A stretch of 64,000 nt of DNA, taken from Streptacidiphilus sp041262525. Lineage in GTDB: Bacteria > Actinomycetota > Actinomycetes > Streptomycetales > Streptomycetaceae. The notes beneath the pieces were generated by a model. The model saw only the letters and a list, made by a program, of their open reading frames with translations. It had not been told where the DNA came from and did not search any database. Below, in pieces: positions 44,153-53,024 of this stretch. Each line of letters opens with the position of its first letter. Position 1 is the stretch's first letter. Location of the stretch: the NCBI RefSeq assembly GCF_041262525.1, contig NZ_JBGCCK010000014.1, positions 124,001 to 188,000 on the forward strand, in the 5' to 3' direction. A program made the position numbers and the translations under genes.

Positions 44153-45349
44153 GTGTCGGAGCAACAAGTGCCACCACTCTCCCTGTCTCGCCGCACCATG
44201 CTGCAGTCCCTCGCCGGCGCCGGAGCGCTGGCCTTCGGAGCCACGGCCTGCTCCGGCACTGGTGGCGCGAGCTCCGACCAGTCCTCCTCCGCCGCCTCCG
44301 CCGCGCCGACCACGTCGGGGCAGGGCGCGGCAACGGGCCGTCGGCTCGGCGCCGAGTGGGAGAGCCACACCCGCACGTTCATGGCCTGGCCGGCGCAGGA
44401 GTCCATCTGGGGCGAACAGTTGCCCGCCGTCCGCGCGGACGTCGCCGGTCTGGCCCGGGCGATCGCCGGCTACGAGGCCGTGGTCCTGCTGGCCCGGCCC
44501 GATCAGGTGGACCAGGCGCAGCAGGCCTGCGGCGCCGATGTCGAGGTCGTGCCGATCCCCGTGGACGACTCCTGGGCCCGGGACACGGTGCCGGTGTTCG
44601 TGGAGGAGGCGGGCACGCTCAAGGGCGTCGACTTCAACTTCAACGGGTGGGGCAACAAGCAGAACCCGCACGACGACGACGCCAAGGTCGCCGCCGCCGT
44701 CCTGGCCAAGTACGGCATCCCGCGCATTCGGACGCAGCTCGTCGCCGAGGGCGGCTCCTTCGAGAGCGACGGCCTGGGCACCGTAATGATCACGGAGAGC
44801 GCGATCGTCAACGACAACCGCAATCCGGGCTGGTCCCGTGACGACATCGAGGCCGAGCTCATCAAGGTGCTGGGCGTCCAGAAGATCATCTGGCTGGCCG
44901 GCGTACGCGGCGCGGACATCACCGACGCCCACGTCGACTCACTCGTGCGGTTCGTCGCGCCCGGGGTCGTCCTCCTGGACCAGGCGTTCCCCGGGACGCC
45001 GCCGGACGTCTGGTCGCGCTCGGCCGACCAGGCCAGGGGCGTGCTGCAGAGCGCCACCGACGCCCGCGGCAAGTCCCTGCAGATCATCGACTTGCCGCAG
45101 CCCGACCCCGACCAGATGACCGGCACCGGCAAGGCGTTCGTCTCCCCCTACGTCAACTTCTACATCGGCGACAAGGCGGTGTTCATGCCCAAGTTCGGCG
45201 ACGCCAAGGCCGACGACCGTGCCAAGCAGATGCTCGCGGACCACTTCCCCGGCCGCGACATCGTCCCGGTGAAGATCGACACCATCGCCTCCGGCGGCGG
45301 CGGGATCCACTGCTCCACCCACGACCAGCCCGGCAAGCCCGCCGCCTGA
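44153..45349 (+). CDS. Tat-exported agmatine-deiminase-family protein 1
   Basis: The product has 398 residues. A twin-arginine signal is visible (LSRRTMLQSLAGAGALAFGATACSG), ending in a possible lipobox, so the enzyme is likely exported folded and lipid-anchored. The deiminase fold follows: VDDSWARDTVPVF, FNFNGWGNKQNP, VAEGGSFESDGLGTV, and the catalytic Cys387 in GGGGIHCSTHDQP. Canonical agmatine deiminases have ETDGHVD and HCITQQ; here these are DITDAHVD and HCSTHD. The substrate is therefore uncertain: agmatine, another guanidino compound or peptidyl-arginine. It converges on deiminase 2, 18 bp apart. Confidence 0.88.
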   Translation: MSEQQVPPLSLSRRTMLQSLAGAGALAFGATACSGTGGASSDQSSSAASAAPTTSGQGAATGRRLGAEWESHTRTFMAWPAQESIWGEQLPAVRADVAGLARAIAGYEAVVLLARPDQVDQAQQACGADVEVVPIPVDDSWARDTVPVFVEEAGTLKGVDFNFNGWGNKQNPHDDDAKVAAAVLAKYGIPRIRTQLVAEGGSFESDGLGTVMITESAIVNDNRNPGWSRDDIEAELIKVLGVQKIIWLAGVRGADITDAHVDSLVRFVAPGVVLLDQAFPGTPPDVWSRSADQARGVLQSATDARGKSLQIIDLPQPDPDQMTGTGKAFVSPYVNFYIGDKAVFMPKFGDAKADDRAKQMLADHFPGRDIVPVKIDTIASGGGGIHCSTHDQPGKPAA

Positions 45350-45367
45350 CGTCCCCCGCCGGCTTGG

Positions 45368-46591
45368 TTACGGGGCGGGCTGCTGCTGGGTGACGCAGTG
45401 GATGCCGCCGCCCTGGTTGCCGATGTTGTCGATATTGAGCTGCTCGATGACCCGCCCCGGGAAGAGGCCGGTCAGCACCGCCTTGGCATTGGCGTCGCCG
45501 CGACTGTCGCCGAACTGGGCCGAGATGACGGCACCGTTGCACACGTAGTAGTTGGCGTAGGAGTCGACGAAGTTGACGCTGGTCTGGCGGATCAGGTTGT
45601 AGTCCGGCGACTGCAGCTTGGTCACCTGGATCGCGGCGCCCTGGGCGTCCGTCGAAGCGGACAGGGTGTCGTACTGCTGCTGCTCGTCATTGGACCAGAT
45701 GTCGCTCGGGTCGGCCGGATTCGGCGTCTGCACCACACCCGCGCCGGCCGCCAGGAACCGCGACGTGGCGTCCACGTGATCGTTGGTGATGTCCTGCCCC
45801 GAGATGCCGGTGAACCAGATCACCTTCGAGGCCCCGTGGGCCGCGCACATCGCGGCCTCGATCTGTGCCTGGGTCAGGTTCGGGTTGCGGTTCGGGTCGA
45901 TGATGCTGCTCTTTGTGGCCATCAACGTCCCGGCCCCGTCGGTCTCGATCGCCCCGCCCTCGCTGACCAGCCCCGCCGCGGTGAAGTTCAGCCCGAGGTA
46001 CGCCGCGACGCGGCCTGCCACAAGCGCGTCGTGCGCGTGGGCCTGCTGGTTTCCCCAGCCGTTGAAGTTCAGGCCCACCGCGTCGAGACCACCCGCGCCG
46101 TTGGTGCGGAAGACGGGCCCCGAGTCGCGTATCCAGCAGTCGTCCACGGGAATCGACCCGATCACCGTGACGTTCGCCGCGTAGCACGCCCGCTTCGCCG
46201 CCGTGACGCTCGCCGCGTTCGCGAGGACGTAGACCGGCTCGTACTTCGCGATCGTGTTCGCGATCCGCGCGATGTTCGACTGCATGCCGGACAGCTTTCG
46301 CCCGTAGATCGCCGTGCTGTCCGGCCAGGCCATCCAGGTGCGGGTGTGCCGCACGGTGTCCACCGGAACCGCGAAGCCCGAGGTGGCGGCAGCCACCGAC
46401 CCGGTGGCCGGCCTGGGCGGCCTGGCCGCTGTTCGCCCCGCGGCCAGGGCCGTGCCGGTGCTCGCCATCCACGCGGTGCCGGCAGCGCCTGCCGCCGTCA
46501 CACCCGCTGCGGCCAGGAACCGCCTCCTGTCGAGCGCTCGCGCGGCCGGAATGTCTGACGGGCCGGGCGATGCGAAGTCGTGCTCACTCAT
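45368..46591 (-). CDS. Tat-exported agmatine-deiminase-family protein 2
   Basis: The product has 407 residues with a Tat signal DRRRFLAAAGVTAAGAAGTAWM. Deiminase motifs are AWPDSTAIYG, VDDCWIRDSGPVF, FNFNGWGNQQ, VSEGGAIETDGAGTLMATKSS, GQDITNDHVD and GGGIHCVTQQQP with Cys399. It is a close paralogue of deiminase 4 (57631); the DNA remains similar over long stretches, and both promoters share a 32-bp identical block. GGGAGGT before the ATG at 46591 sets the start. It diverges from a TetR gene. Confidence 0.9.
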   Translation of the reverse strand: MSEHDFASPGPSDIPAARALDRRRFLAAAGVTAAGAAGTAWMASTGTALAAGRTAARPPRPATGSVAAATSGFAVPVDTVRHTRTWMAWPDSTAIYGRKLSGMQSNIARIANTIAKYEPVYVLANAASVTAAKRACYAANVTVIGSIPVDDCWIRDSGPVFRTNGAGGLDAVGLNFNGWGNQQAHAHDALVAGRVAAYLGLNFTAAGLVSEGGAIETDGAGTLMATKSSIIDPNRNPNLTQAQIEAAMCAAHGASKVIWFTGISGQDITNDHVDATSRFLAAGAGVVQTPNPADPSDIWSNDEQQQYDTLSASTDAQGAAIQVTKLQSPDYNLIRQTSVNFVDSYANYYVCNGAVISAQFGDSRGDANAKAVLTGLFPGRVIEQLNIDNIGNQGGGIHCVTQQQPAP

Positions 46592-46636
46592 CTGGGACCT
46601 CCCTCGAAGCATCGGTGGGTCTGCGTTCACGAGGGG

Positions 46637-46668
46637 AAAGCTATAACTGACCATGCGCTCGGTCAATG
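46637..46668 (-). promoter_or_regulatory. Promoter/operator of deiminase 2 (32-bp block)
   Basis: On the minus strand, -35 TTGACC (46667-46662), a 17-bp spacer and -10 TAGCTT (46644-46639) are overlaid by the dyad TGACCATGCGCTCGGTCA (46649-46666; TGACCnnGCGCnnGGTCA). The 32-bp block is identical to 58922-58953 before deiminase 4. Confidence 0.8.
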
Positions 46669-46844
46669 CCTTGCGCAGCGAAGTCATCGAATGTGACGGG
46701 ACGTCAACTCTGCTGCAACAGACGGCCTTGACCCCGCCACAGACGACCTGCCCGCGCCGCACCGGGCGGTTGCCGGTCCGGCGGGACCCGCATCGACGTC
46801 GGAGATCGCCCCAGGGCGCCGGGCCAGGTGGTTAGAGTTGGGGC

Positions 46845-47510
46845 GTGGCTACGCGCTCGAAGGATGTTCGACCCAGTGACCCCGCGCCGAATCCGGAGCC
46901 GGGCGGCGTGATCCGCGCCGCCAAGCCGCGGCAGTCGGCGAAGGGCGAGCAGACCCGCGCCCGGCTGATCGCCGCCGCCAGGAACCTGCTGGCCGGGGAC
47001 GGTCTCGCACCCTTCACGACCCGCAACGTCGCCGCGCTGAGCGGCGTGACCCACGGCATGTGTCACTACCACTTCGCGAACCGCACCGACCTCATCGTCG
47101 CTGTCATCGAGGACATCCGGCCGGAGTGGATCGCTCCCCTCCAGGACGCCGTGGACTCCCCCGGAACCTTCGAGCAGCGCGCCGACCGGGTGATCGCGCT
47201 GCTGACCAAGCCGGAGGCCGCGGACCTGTCCAGGCTCCACTCCTCCCTGCACTGGTTCGCCCTCAACGACGACCGCGTGCGGGAGAGCCTGGAGGCCGAG
47301 TACCGGCTGTGGCGGTCCTGCTTCGTCGCGCTCTTCCAGACGCTGGCCGACGAGCTCGGCGGCGGCCTGGATCCCCGGCCGCTGGGCGAGGCCCTGGCCT
47401 CGGCGGCGGACGGCCTTGCCGCGATCCAGTCACTGGATGCCGACGTCGATGCCCCCTCGGTGATGCGGACCCTCGTCCGCGGGCTTGCGGCGGGTGCCTC
47501 GAACGCGTAG
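46845..47510 (+). CDS. TetR-family regulator (second)
   Basis: The product has 221 residues. It starts with a basic linker, then a TetR helix-turn-helix (ARNLLAGDGLAPFTTRNVAALSGVTHGMCHYHFANRTDLIVAVIEDI), and a long ligand domain. The GTG at 46845 is close behind a TAGAGT (46832-46837) that could be the -10 of a leaderless transcript. It is divergent from deiminase 2 and is the natural candidate to bind the TGACCnnGCGCnnGGTCA dyad there and at deiminase 4. It is convergent with the ABC ATPase gene. Confidence 0.88.
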   Translation: MATRSKDVRPSDPAPNPEPGGVIRAAKPRQSAKGEQTRARLIAAARNLLAGDGLAPFTTRNVAALSGVTHGMCHYHFANRTDLIVAVIEDIRPEWIAPLQDAVDSPGTFEQRADRVIALLTKPEAADLSRLHSSLHWFALNDDRVRESLEAEYRLWRSCFVALFQTLADELGGGLDPRPLGEALASAADGLAAIQSLDADVDAPSVMRTLVRGLAAGASNA

Positions 47511-47557
47511 TTGCACTGAGACCCGCGCACTCCCCTACCCGCCATTCGCCGGTCGGC

Positions 47558-48394
47558 CTACAGCGCCCTGCGGGCTGCGGCGATGTGCCGCGGGTCCCAG
47601 CCGGGGCGGGGGACGGAGTCCAGCAGCAGCCGGGTGTAGGGGTGCTGAGGCTCGGCCAGGATCTGGGCCGTGGGCCCGGACTCGACGACGCGGCCGTTGC
47701 GCATGACGATGACGTCGTCGGTGACGCAGCGCACCACGCCCAGGTCGTGGGTGATGAACAGGTAACCGATGCCGGTCTGTTCGCGGATGTCGGCCAGCAG
47801 GTTGAGGATCTGGGCCTGGACAGAGACGTCGAGTGCCGCCACGGCCTCGTCCAGGACGAGAACCGCCGGTTCGACGGCCAGCGCCCGTGCGATCGCGACG
47901 CGCTGACGCTGTCCGCCCGAGAGCCGGCGGGGCAATGCTGCCGCTTCGCGGGGCCCGAGTCCGACCTGCCCCAGCAGCTCGGCGATCCGGCCGGTGTGGT
48001 CGGCCTTGGGGAAGTGAAGGCGCAGCGTCTCGCGCAGTACGGCCTCGACGGTGGTGCGCGGGTCGAGGGAGAGGTAGGGGTCCTGGAAGACCATCTGGAT
48101 CCCGCGGGCGCGCGCGAGCCGATGAGCCCTTCCGCGTCCGGCGTGCCGGGCCGTGCGGTCCTGGCCCTGCACCAGGACCTGGCCGGTGTCGGCTCGCTCC
48201 AGGCCGACGACGATCCGGGCCGTGGTGGTCTTGCCCGAGCCCGACTCCCCGACGATGCCCAGGGACATGCCTGCGGACAGACTGAACGACACATCGTCGA
48301 CGGCCTTGACGCTGCCGAAGGAGCGGCACAGTCCGCTGACTTCCAGGATGGTGGCGCCGGCTGTCGGCGCCGGCTGCGGGTTGGTCTCACGCAT
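47558..48394 (-). CDS. dppF: ABC transporter ATPase, DppF-like
   Basis: The product has 278 residues, the second ATPase of a peptide/nickel/polyamine-type importer. Walker A is GESGSGKTTTARI, the Q-loop region is GIQMVFQDPYLSLDPR, the signature is RLSGGQRQRVAIARAL, and Walker B is VLVLDEAVAALD. The position after two permeases and DppD-like ATPase is the family's usual order. It overlaps the dppD-like gene by eight bases. It is the last gene of the deiminase 3-transporter operon. Confidence 0.9.
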   Translation of the reverse strand: MRETNPQPAPTAGATILEVSGLCRSFGSVKAVDDVSFSLSAGMSLGIVGESGSGKTTTARIVVGLERADTGQVLVQGQDRTARHAGRGRAHRLARARGIQMVFQDPYLSLDPRTTVEAVLRETLRLHFPKADHTGRIAELLGQVGLGPREAAALPRRLSGGQRQRVAIARALAVEPAVLVLDEAVAALDVSVQAQILNLLADIREQTGIGYLFITHDLGVVRCVTDDVIVMRNGRVVESGPTAQILAEPQHPYTRLLLDSVPRPGWDPRHIAAARRAL

Positions 48395-49418
48395 CGATCA
48401 GGCTCCCTGCGAGCTGGTCGCTGTGGTGGCAGGCGACGAGGTGGGACGGCTCGTCCGGAACCGGCAGTTGCTCGGGCATCCGTTCGGTGCAGATCTCGGT
48501 TGCGAAGCGGCAGCGCGGGGCGAACGGGCAACCCGTCAGTTCTTCCTGGATGCTCGGCGGTTGGCCCTCGATCGCGGCGAGCCGGCCCTGGGGCGCCTCC
48601 GGGCGCGGGGTGGAGTTGAGCAGCGCGGCCGTGTAGGGGTGGCGCGGGCGGTTGAACAGGGCGTCGGCGGGACCGGTCTCGGCGATCCGGCCTGCGTACA
48701 TGACGTACACCCGATCGCTGATGGCGGCGGCCAGGCCGAGATCGTGGGTGACGAAGAGCAGCCCGGTGCCGAACTGTTCGCGCAGGTCGTCGAGGAGGCC
48801 GACGACCTCGGCCTGGGTGGTGACGTCGAGCGCGGTCGTCGGCTCGTCGGCCAGGATCAGGGCGGGGTCGCCCATCAGCGCGGCGGCGATCATGACGCGT
48901 TGCAGCATGCCGCCGGAGAGCTGGCCGGGGTACTGGCGCAGCGCGCCTGCGCTGAGTCCGACGGCTTCGAGCATCCGCGTGGCACGCGCGGTGGCCTCGG
49001 CGGCGCTCGCGCCGGCGTTCAGGCGCAGGCTCTCGGTGAGGAAGTCGCCGACGCGGCGCAGCGGGTTGATGGCGGCCCGGGGGTCCTGGAAGATCATCGC
49101 CGCGGTGTGGGTGCGCAGGCGGCGCAGCTGGTCCGGGTTCATGGTCAGGACGTCCTCGCCCGCGACCCGCACGGCGCCCTGGGTGGTGGCCTTCAACGGG
49201 AGCAGGCGCAGCGCGCTGCGGGAGGTGAGGGTCTTTCCCGAGCCGGACTCGCCGACCAGGGCGACGGTCTCCCTGGCGGCGACAGTGAGGTCGACGCCGG
49301 CGAGGACCGGGCGTGCCGTGCCCGGCAGACGCAGGTGCAGGCCCTGGATGTCGAGAGCGGGCACGTTCGCCGCGGCACTCGTCGGGACGTTCGTCGGGAC
49401 AGTCGTCGGGGTGTTCAT
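48387..49418 (-). CDS. dppD: ABC transporter ATPase, DppD-like
   Basis: The product has 343 residues. Walker A is GESGSGKTLTSRSAL, the signature is QLSGGMLQRVMIAAAL, Walker B is LILADEPTTALD, and the C-terminal oligopeptide-transporter extension has the Cys-rich GCPFAPRCRFATEICTE, as in other DppD/OppD proteins, where it can carry an iron-sulphur cluster. GGAGGG before the ATG sets the start, and the ATG overlaps the stop of the dppC-like gene by four bases. Confidence 0.92.
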   Translation of the reverse strand: MNTPTTVPTNVPTSAAANVPALDIQGLHLRLPGTARPVLAGVDLTVAARETVALVGESGSGKTLTSRSALRLLPLKATTQGAVRVAGEDVLTMNPDQLRRLRTHTAAMIFQDPRAAINPLRRVGDFLTESLRLNAGASAAEATARATRMLEAVGLSAGALRQYPGQLSGGMLQRVMIAAALMGDPALILADEPTTALDVTTQAEVVGLLDDLREQFGTGLLFVTHDLGLAAAISDRVYVMYAGRIAETGPADALFNRPRHPYTAALLNSTPRPEAPQGRLAAIEGQPPSIQEELTGCPFAPRCRFATEICTERMPEQLPVPDEPSHLVACHHSDQLAGSLIDA

Positions 49419-50284
49419 CGGTCCCTCCTGGCGACCTGGTCGGCCCAGCGCTCGCCGACGACGTTGAAGGCGACGACCGTCAGCACGATCATGACGCAGG
49501 GCAGGATCGCCGAGAGCGGGTAGCCGCTCTGGATGGCGGTCTCGCCGTCGAAGACCATCCGGCCCCAGTCAGGGGTCAGCGCGGGGACGCCGAGGCCGAG
49601 GAACGACAGACCGGCCAGGTCGATCAGGGCGTACCCGAAGTTGATCGTGGACTGGGCCAGCACCACCGGCGCGATGTTGGGGAGCACATGCCGCAGGCAG
49701 ATCTGCAGGCCGGAGTGCCCCTGGACGCGGTAGGCCTCGACATAGGGACGCTCGCGTTCGGCGAGCACCAGGGAACGGGTGAGCCTGCTGACGTACGGCA
49801 GGTACGCCACGCCCAGCGCGACAACCGGGGCGGTCAGCCCTTCGCCGTAGATAGAGACGATGAGGATCGCGAGCAGCAGCCCGGGGAAGGCGAAGATCAG
49901 CTCGGTGCTGCGGGAGAGCAGGGAGTCCAGCCAGCCGCCCCGCCAGCCGGCCGCGAGGCCCACCGCGACACCGGCGACAGTGGAGAACAGCACCACACCG
50001 AGCGGGCCGAGCAGCGAAGTGCGGGCGCCGGTGATCAGCCGGGACGCGGTGTCGCGCCCCGAACCGTCGACGCCCAGCGGGTGCACGCCGGAGGGCCCGG
50101 CCAGCGCGTTGCCGAGGTCCACCGCGTTGGAGTCGTGCGGGGAGAGCCACGGGGCGAGCAGCGCCAGCAGCACGATCAGTACGAGGAAGCCCAGGCAGAG
50201 CAGGTAGAGCCAGGAGCGGCCCGGCTTGGTTCGGGACAGTCTGATCCGGGCGAGGCCCGGCCTGCGGACGAGTTCGGTGGTCAT
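49415..50284 (-). CDS. dppC: ABC transporter permease, DppC-like
   Basis: The product has 289 residues with six membrane helices and the EAA loop EAYRVQGHSGLQICLRHVLPN. The N-terminal segment LALLAPWLSPHDSNAVDLGN and GTDGSGRD-like motif GVDGSGRDTASR are typical of OppC/DppC. The start ATG overlaps the dppB-like stop (ATGA), and the end overlaps the dppD-like start, so all are translationally coupled. Confidence 0.92.
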   Translation of the reverse strand: MTTELVRRPGLARIRLSRTKPGRSWLYLLCLGFLVLIVLLALLAPWLSPHDSNAVDLGNALAGPSGVHPLGVDGSGRDTASRLITGARTSLLGPLGVVLFSTVAGVAVGLAAGWRGGWLDSLLSRSTELIFAFPGLLLAILIVSIYGEGLTAPVVALGVAYLPYVSRLTRSLVLAERERPYVEAYRVQGHSGLQICLRHVLPNIAPVVLAQSTINFGYALIDLAGLSFLGLGVPALTPDWGRMVFDGETAIQSGYPLSAILPCVMIVLTVVAFNVVGERWADQVARRDR

Positions 50285-51240
50285 GCGCCCGCCCCTCTCG
50301 TGCCGAGGGCCACCCGGGGGTCGATCAGCGGGAGCAGCAGGTCGACGATGAGGTTCACGGTCATGAAGATCCCGACGATGATCAGGGAGATTGCCTGCAC
50401 GACGGGGAAGTCCTTGGTGGTCGTGGACAGGTCCAGCAGTTGGCCGATGCCGTTGACGCTGAAAGCCGTTTCGACCAGGACGGTGCAGATGAGCAGGGTG
50501 GAGACGATCAGTCCGCCCATGGTGAGCACGGTGCCCTGCGTGTTGCGGAACACGTGACGGCGGATCACCTGACGCTCCGGCACACCGCGGCTGCGGGCCA
50601 CGGTGACGTGCTCGTGGCCCATGGCCTCCAGCATCGCGCTGCGGGTGACCCTGGCCAGCATCCCGATCAGGTAGAGCGCCAGCGCGATCGCGGGCAGCGT
50701 GAGATGCCACAGCATCTGCGTGAACCCGGCGCCGCTGCCGCTGCTGGGGAACCACCCGAGTTTGACGGAGAACAGGCCCTGCAGCAGGACGGCCGCCACG
50801 AAGGAGGGGGTGCCGACCGCCAGGGTGGTGCCGACCAGGATCGCTCCGTCGGTCGCGCCGCCGCGCACGGCGCCGATCCAGCCGAGTGCCAGGCCGACGG
50901 TCACGACCAGGACCAGCGCCATGGCCACCAGCAGCAGCGTGGTGGGGAGCCTGGCGGCCAGCAGGGTCGAGACCGGCGTGCGGTACTCGATGGAGCGGCC
51001 GAAGTCGCCGTGCAGGACCTGGCCGAGCCAGCGCAGGTACTGCTCCCAGAACGGATCGTTCAGGTGGTACTGGTCGTTGATCGCCTTCAGCGCCTCCGGG
51101 GAGGCGGAGCGGCCCGAGAGCAGGAAGCTCGCCGGGTTCCCCGGGGCCAGGTACATCGCACCGAAGATGACGAAGGAGGCGGCGAGCAGTGTCGCCGCCA
51201 TCTCCGCCAGCCGTCGGGCGGCGAAGCGTACGAAGGTCAT
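50281..51240 (-). CDS. dppB: ABC transporter permease, DppB-like
   Basis: The product has 319 residues with six membrane helices. Family features are RRLAEMAATLLAASFVIFGAMYLAPGNPASF at the N terminus and the EAA loop EHVTVARSRGVPERQVIRRHVFRNTQ. It overlaps the substrate-binding-protein gene upstream and the dppC-like gene downstream by four bases each. Confidence 0.92.
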   Translation of the reverse strand: MTFVRFAARRLAEMAATLLAASFVIFGAMYLAPGNPASFLLSGRSASPEALKAINDQYHLNDPFWEQYLRWLGQVLHGDFGRSIEYRTPVSTLLAARLPTTLLLVAMALVLVVTVGLALGWIGAVRGGATDGAILVGTTLAVGTPSFVAAVLLQGLFSVKLGWFPSSGSGAGFTQMLWHLTLPAIALALYLIGMLARVTRSAMLEAMGHEHVTVARSRGVPERQVIRRHVFRNTQGTVLTMGGLIVSTLLICTVLVETAFSVNGIGQLLDLSTTTKDFPVVQAISLIIVGIFMTVNLIVDLLLPLIDPRVALGTRGAGA

Positions 51241-52907
51241 CTCGCGGCCCCGACGTCAGCGGCCCACGGGTAGTAGAGGTAGGAGACCGTGGTGGGCGCG
51301 CCGGTGATCCGCTTGTTCATGAAGAGGGCGGTGGGCCACTCGGCGGCCGGGATCCACAGGTTCTGGTTCACGGCGATCTGCTGCAGCTTCGCCTCGATCG
51401 CGAGCCGCTGCGCCCGGTCGTAGGTGGCCGTGGCCTGCCGGACGAGCTTGTCGTAGGCGGGATTGCTGTAGCCGGGGTAGTTCTGGTAGTTCCCGGTCTG
51501 GAAGTTGGCCAGCAGGTCCATCGGGTCGGTGACGGACAGGTAGTACGTCTCGGGGAACAGGTCGATTCCCACGCGGGCCTTGGGGTCGGTGAAGAGCGCC
51601 GAGAAGGCGTTCGGCGCGATGGTCTTCACCTGGACGTTCAGGCCGATCTCGGTCCCCGCCGCCTGCACGGCGGTAGCCATCAGGGAGACGTCCTGGCCGA
51701 TCGCACTGGTGGCGACGGTGATCGTCTTGCCGGTGGCGCCCGCCTCCTTGATCAGCTCCTTGGCCTTGGCCAGGTCCGGCTGCGTCGAGGGAAGCTCGTC
51801 GAAGGCGGTCTTGAGCGTGTCGGCGGAAGCGCCCGTCCACGCGGTCCGGCCGGACAGCGCGCCGGTGACCTTGCCGTTGCCGGCCAGTCCCTGCTTGACG
51901 AAGCCGGCGCGGTCCAGGGCCAGCGAGAGGGCCTGCCGCACCCGGGCGTCGCCCAGCACGCCCTTCATGTTGGTGACGTTGACGTTGACCGTGCTGAGGC
52001 TGTCACCGAAGTAGAGCGTGCCCACACCACTGTCGCGCAGCCGCTGGTAGCTCTCGGTGGGGATCAGGTAGCCACCGTCGACCGAGCCGGTGAGCATCGC
52101 GTTGGTGCGCGCTGAGGGGTCGGTCAGGAACTCGAAGACGACCTTGCCCGACTTGGCCTTGGTGCCCCAGTAGCCGTCGAAGCGGTCGAGTTCGACCGAC
52201 TGCCCTTTGTTCCAGGCACCGAGCTTGAACGGCCCGGTGCAGTCCAGGCTGCCGGTTCCCCAGTTCGCTCCCGCGGCCTTGATCGCCTTCTCGCTCGCGA
52301 CGACGCCTGCGGCCGTGGCCATGTACTGGGGGAACAGCGCGTCCGGGGACTTCAGCTTCACCGTGACCTGCAGCGGGCCGGTCCTGCTGATCGAGCCGAC
52401 GTTCTGGAAGACGCTCGCCCACGCGGCGCCGACCTTGGGGTCCGTCTGTCGGCCGAGGCTGTAGACCACGTCGTCGGCGGTCATCACGCTGCCGTCGTGG
52501 AAGTGCACACCGGGCCGCAGGTCGTAGACCCAGGTGGTCGGGTTCGGGTTGGACGCCTGCTGCGCCAGGCCCGGAACCTCCGTCAGCTGCGGGGTCCACT
52601 TCATCAGGCTCTCGCAGACGTTGGACAGGATGGTGTTCGACGGGTAGTCGAAGGCCATCGCGTAGTCCAGCGTCAGCGGCTCCGCGTAAGACGCCCACGT
52701 GAAAGAGGTGAGGTCGCCTGTGGCGGCGGGGGTGTCGGCCGAGAGCTTGAACGCGTCGGTGTTGGAGGTGTGTCCGGTGCTGGGCGGTCCGGAACAGGCG
52801 GCGGCCAGCAGGCCGAGCGCAGCCGCGACCGCGCACGCCGCGCCGAGTCGGCGGGATCTGCTGCCGGGGGCTCTGCCGCCTTCGGGCGTGGGGAGGGTGT
52901 GTGACAT
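51237..52907 (-). CDS. dppA: Family 5 substrate-binding lipoprotein
   Basis: The product has 556 residues. It has a lipoprotein signal with lipobox LLAAACSG, and the SBP_bac_5 fold (WVYDLRPGVHFHDGSVMTADDVVYSLGR is a family hallmark). These proteins bind oligopeptides, nickel complexes or other cationic solutes. The substrate cannot be read from sequence. The operon position behind a cytosolic agmatine deiminase suggests a guanidino or arginyl compound or its ureido derivative. The ATG at 52907 follows a GA-rich ribosome-binding site. Confidence 0.9.
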   Translation of the reverse strand: MSHTLPTPEGGRAPGSRSRRLGAACAVAAALGLLAAACSGPPSTGHTSNTDAFKLSADTPAATGDLTSFTWASYAEPLTLDYAMAFDYPSNTILSNVCESLMKWTPQLTEVPGLAQQASNPNPTTWVYDLRPGVHFHDGSVMTADDVVYSLGRQTDPKVGAAWASVFQNVGSISRTGPLQVTVKLKSPDALFPQYMATAAGVVASEKAIKAAGANWGTGSLDCTGPFKLGAWNKGQSVELDRFDGYWGTKAKSGKVVFEFLTDPSARTNAMLTGSVDGGYLIPTESYQRLRDSGVGTLYFGDSLSTVNVNVTNMKGVLGDARVRQALSLALDRAGFVKQGLAGNGKVTGALSGRTAWTGASADTLKTAFDELPSTQPDLAKAKELIKEAGATGKTITVATSAIGQDVSLMATAVQAAGTEIGLNVQVKTIAPNAFSALFTDPKARVGIDLFPETYYLSVTDPMDLLANFQTGNYQNYPGYSNPAYDKLVRQATATYDRAQRLAIEAKLQQIAVNQNLWIPAAEWPTALFMNKRITGAPTTVSYLYYPWAADVGAAR

Positions 52908-53024
52908 CGGTGCTCTCTCTTCCATGCGCAACGACGGGGGATGGCGACGAGCTGAGTCAGTGGGCAGGGGTGCCGGGGCTGTGCAGCGACAACCCCGACG
53001 GGAGGGACCTGTTGTGGCTCTGCG

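Noticed and set aside
46775..46788. GGTCC-GGCG-GGACC dyad upstream of the second TetR gene
   Set aside because: The arms are only 5 bp, fully G+C, and such dyads are frequent by chance here; it differs from the TGACCnnGCGCnnGGTCA sites.
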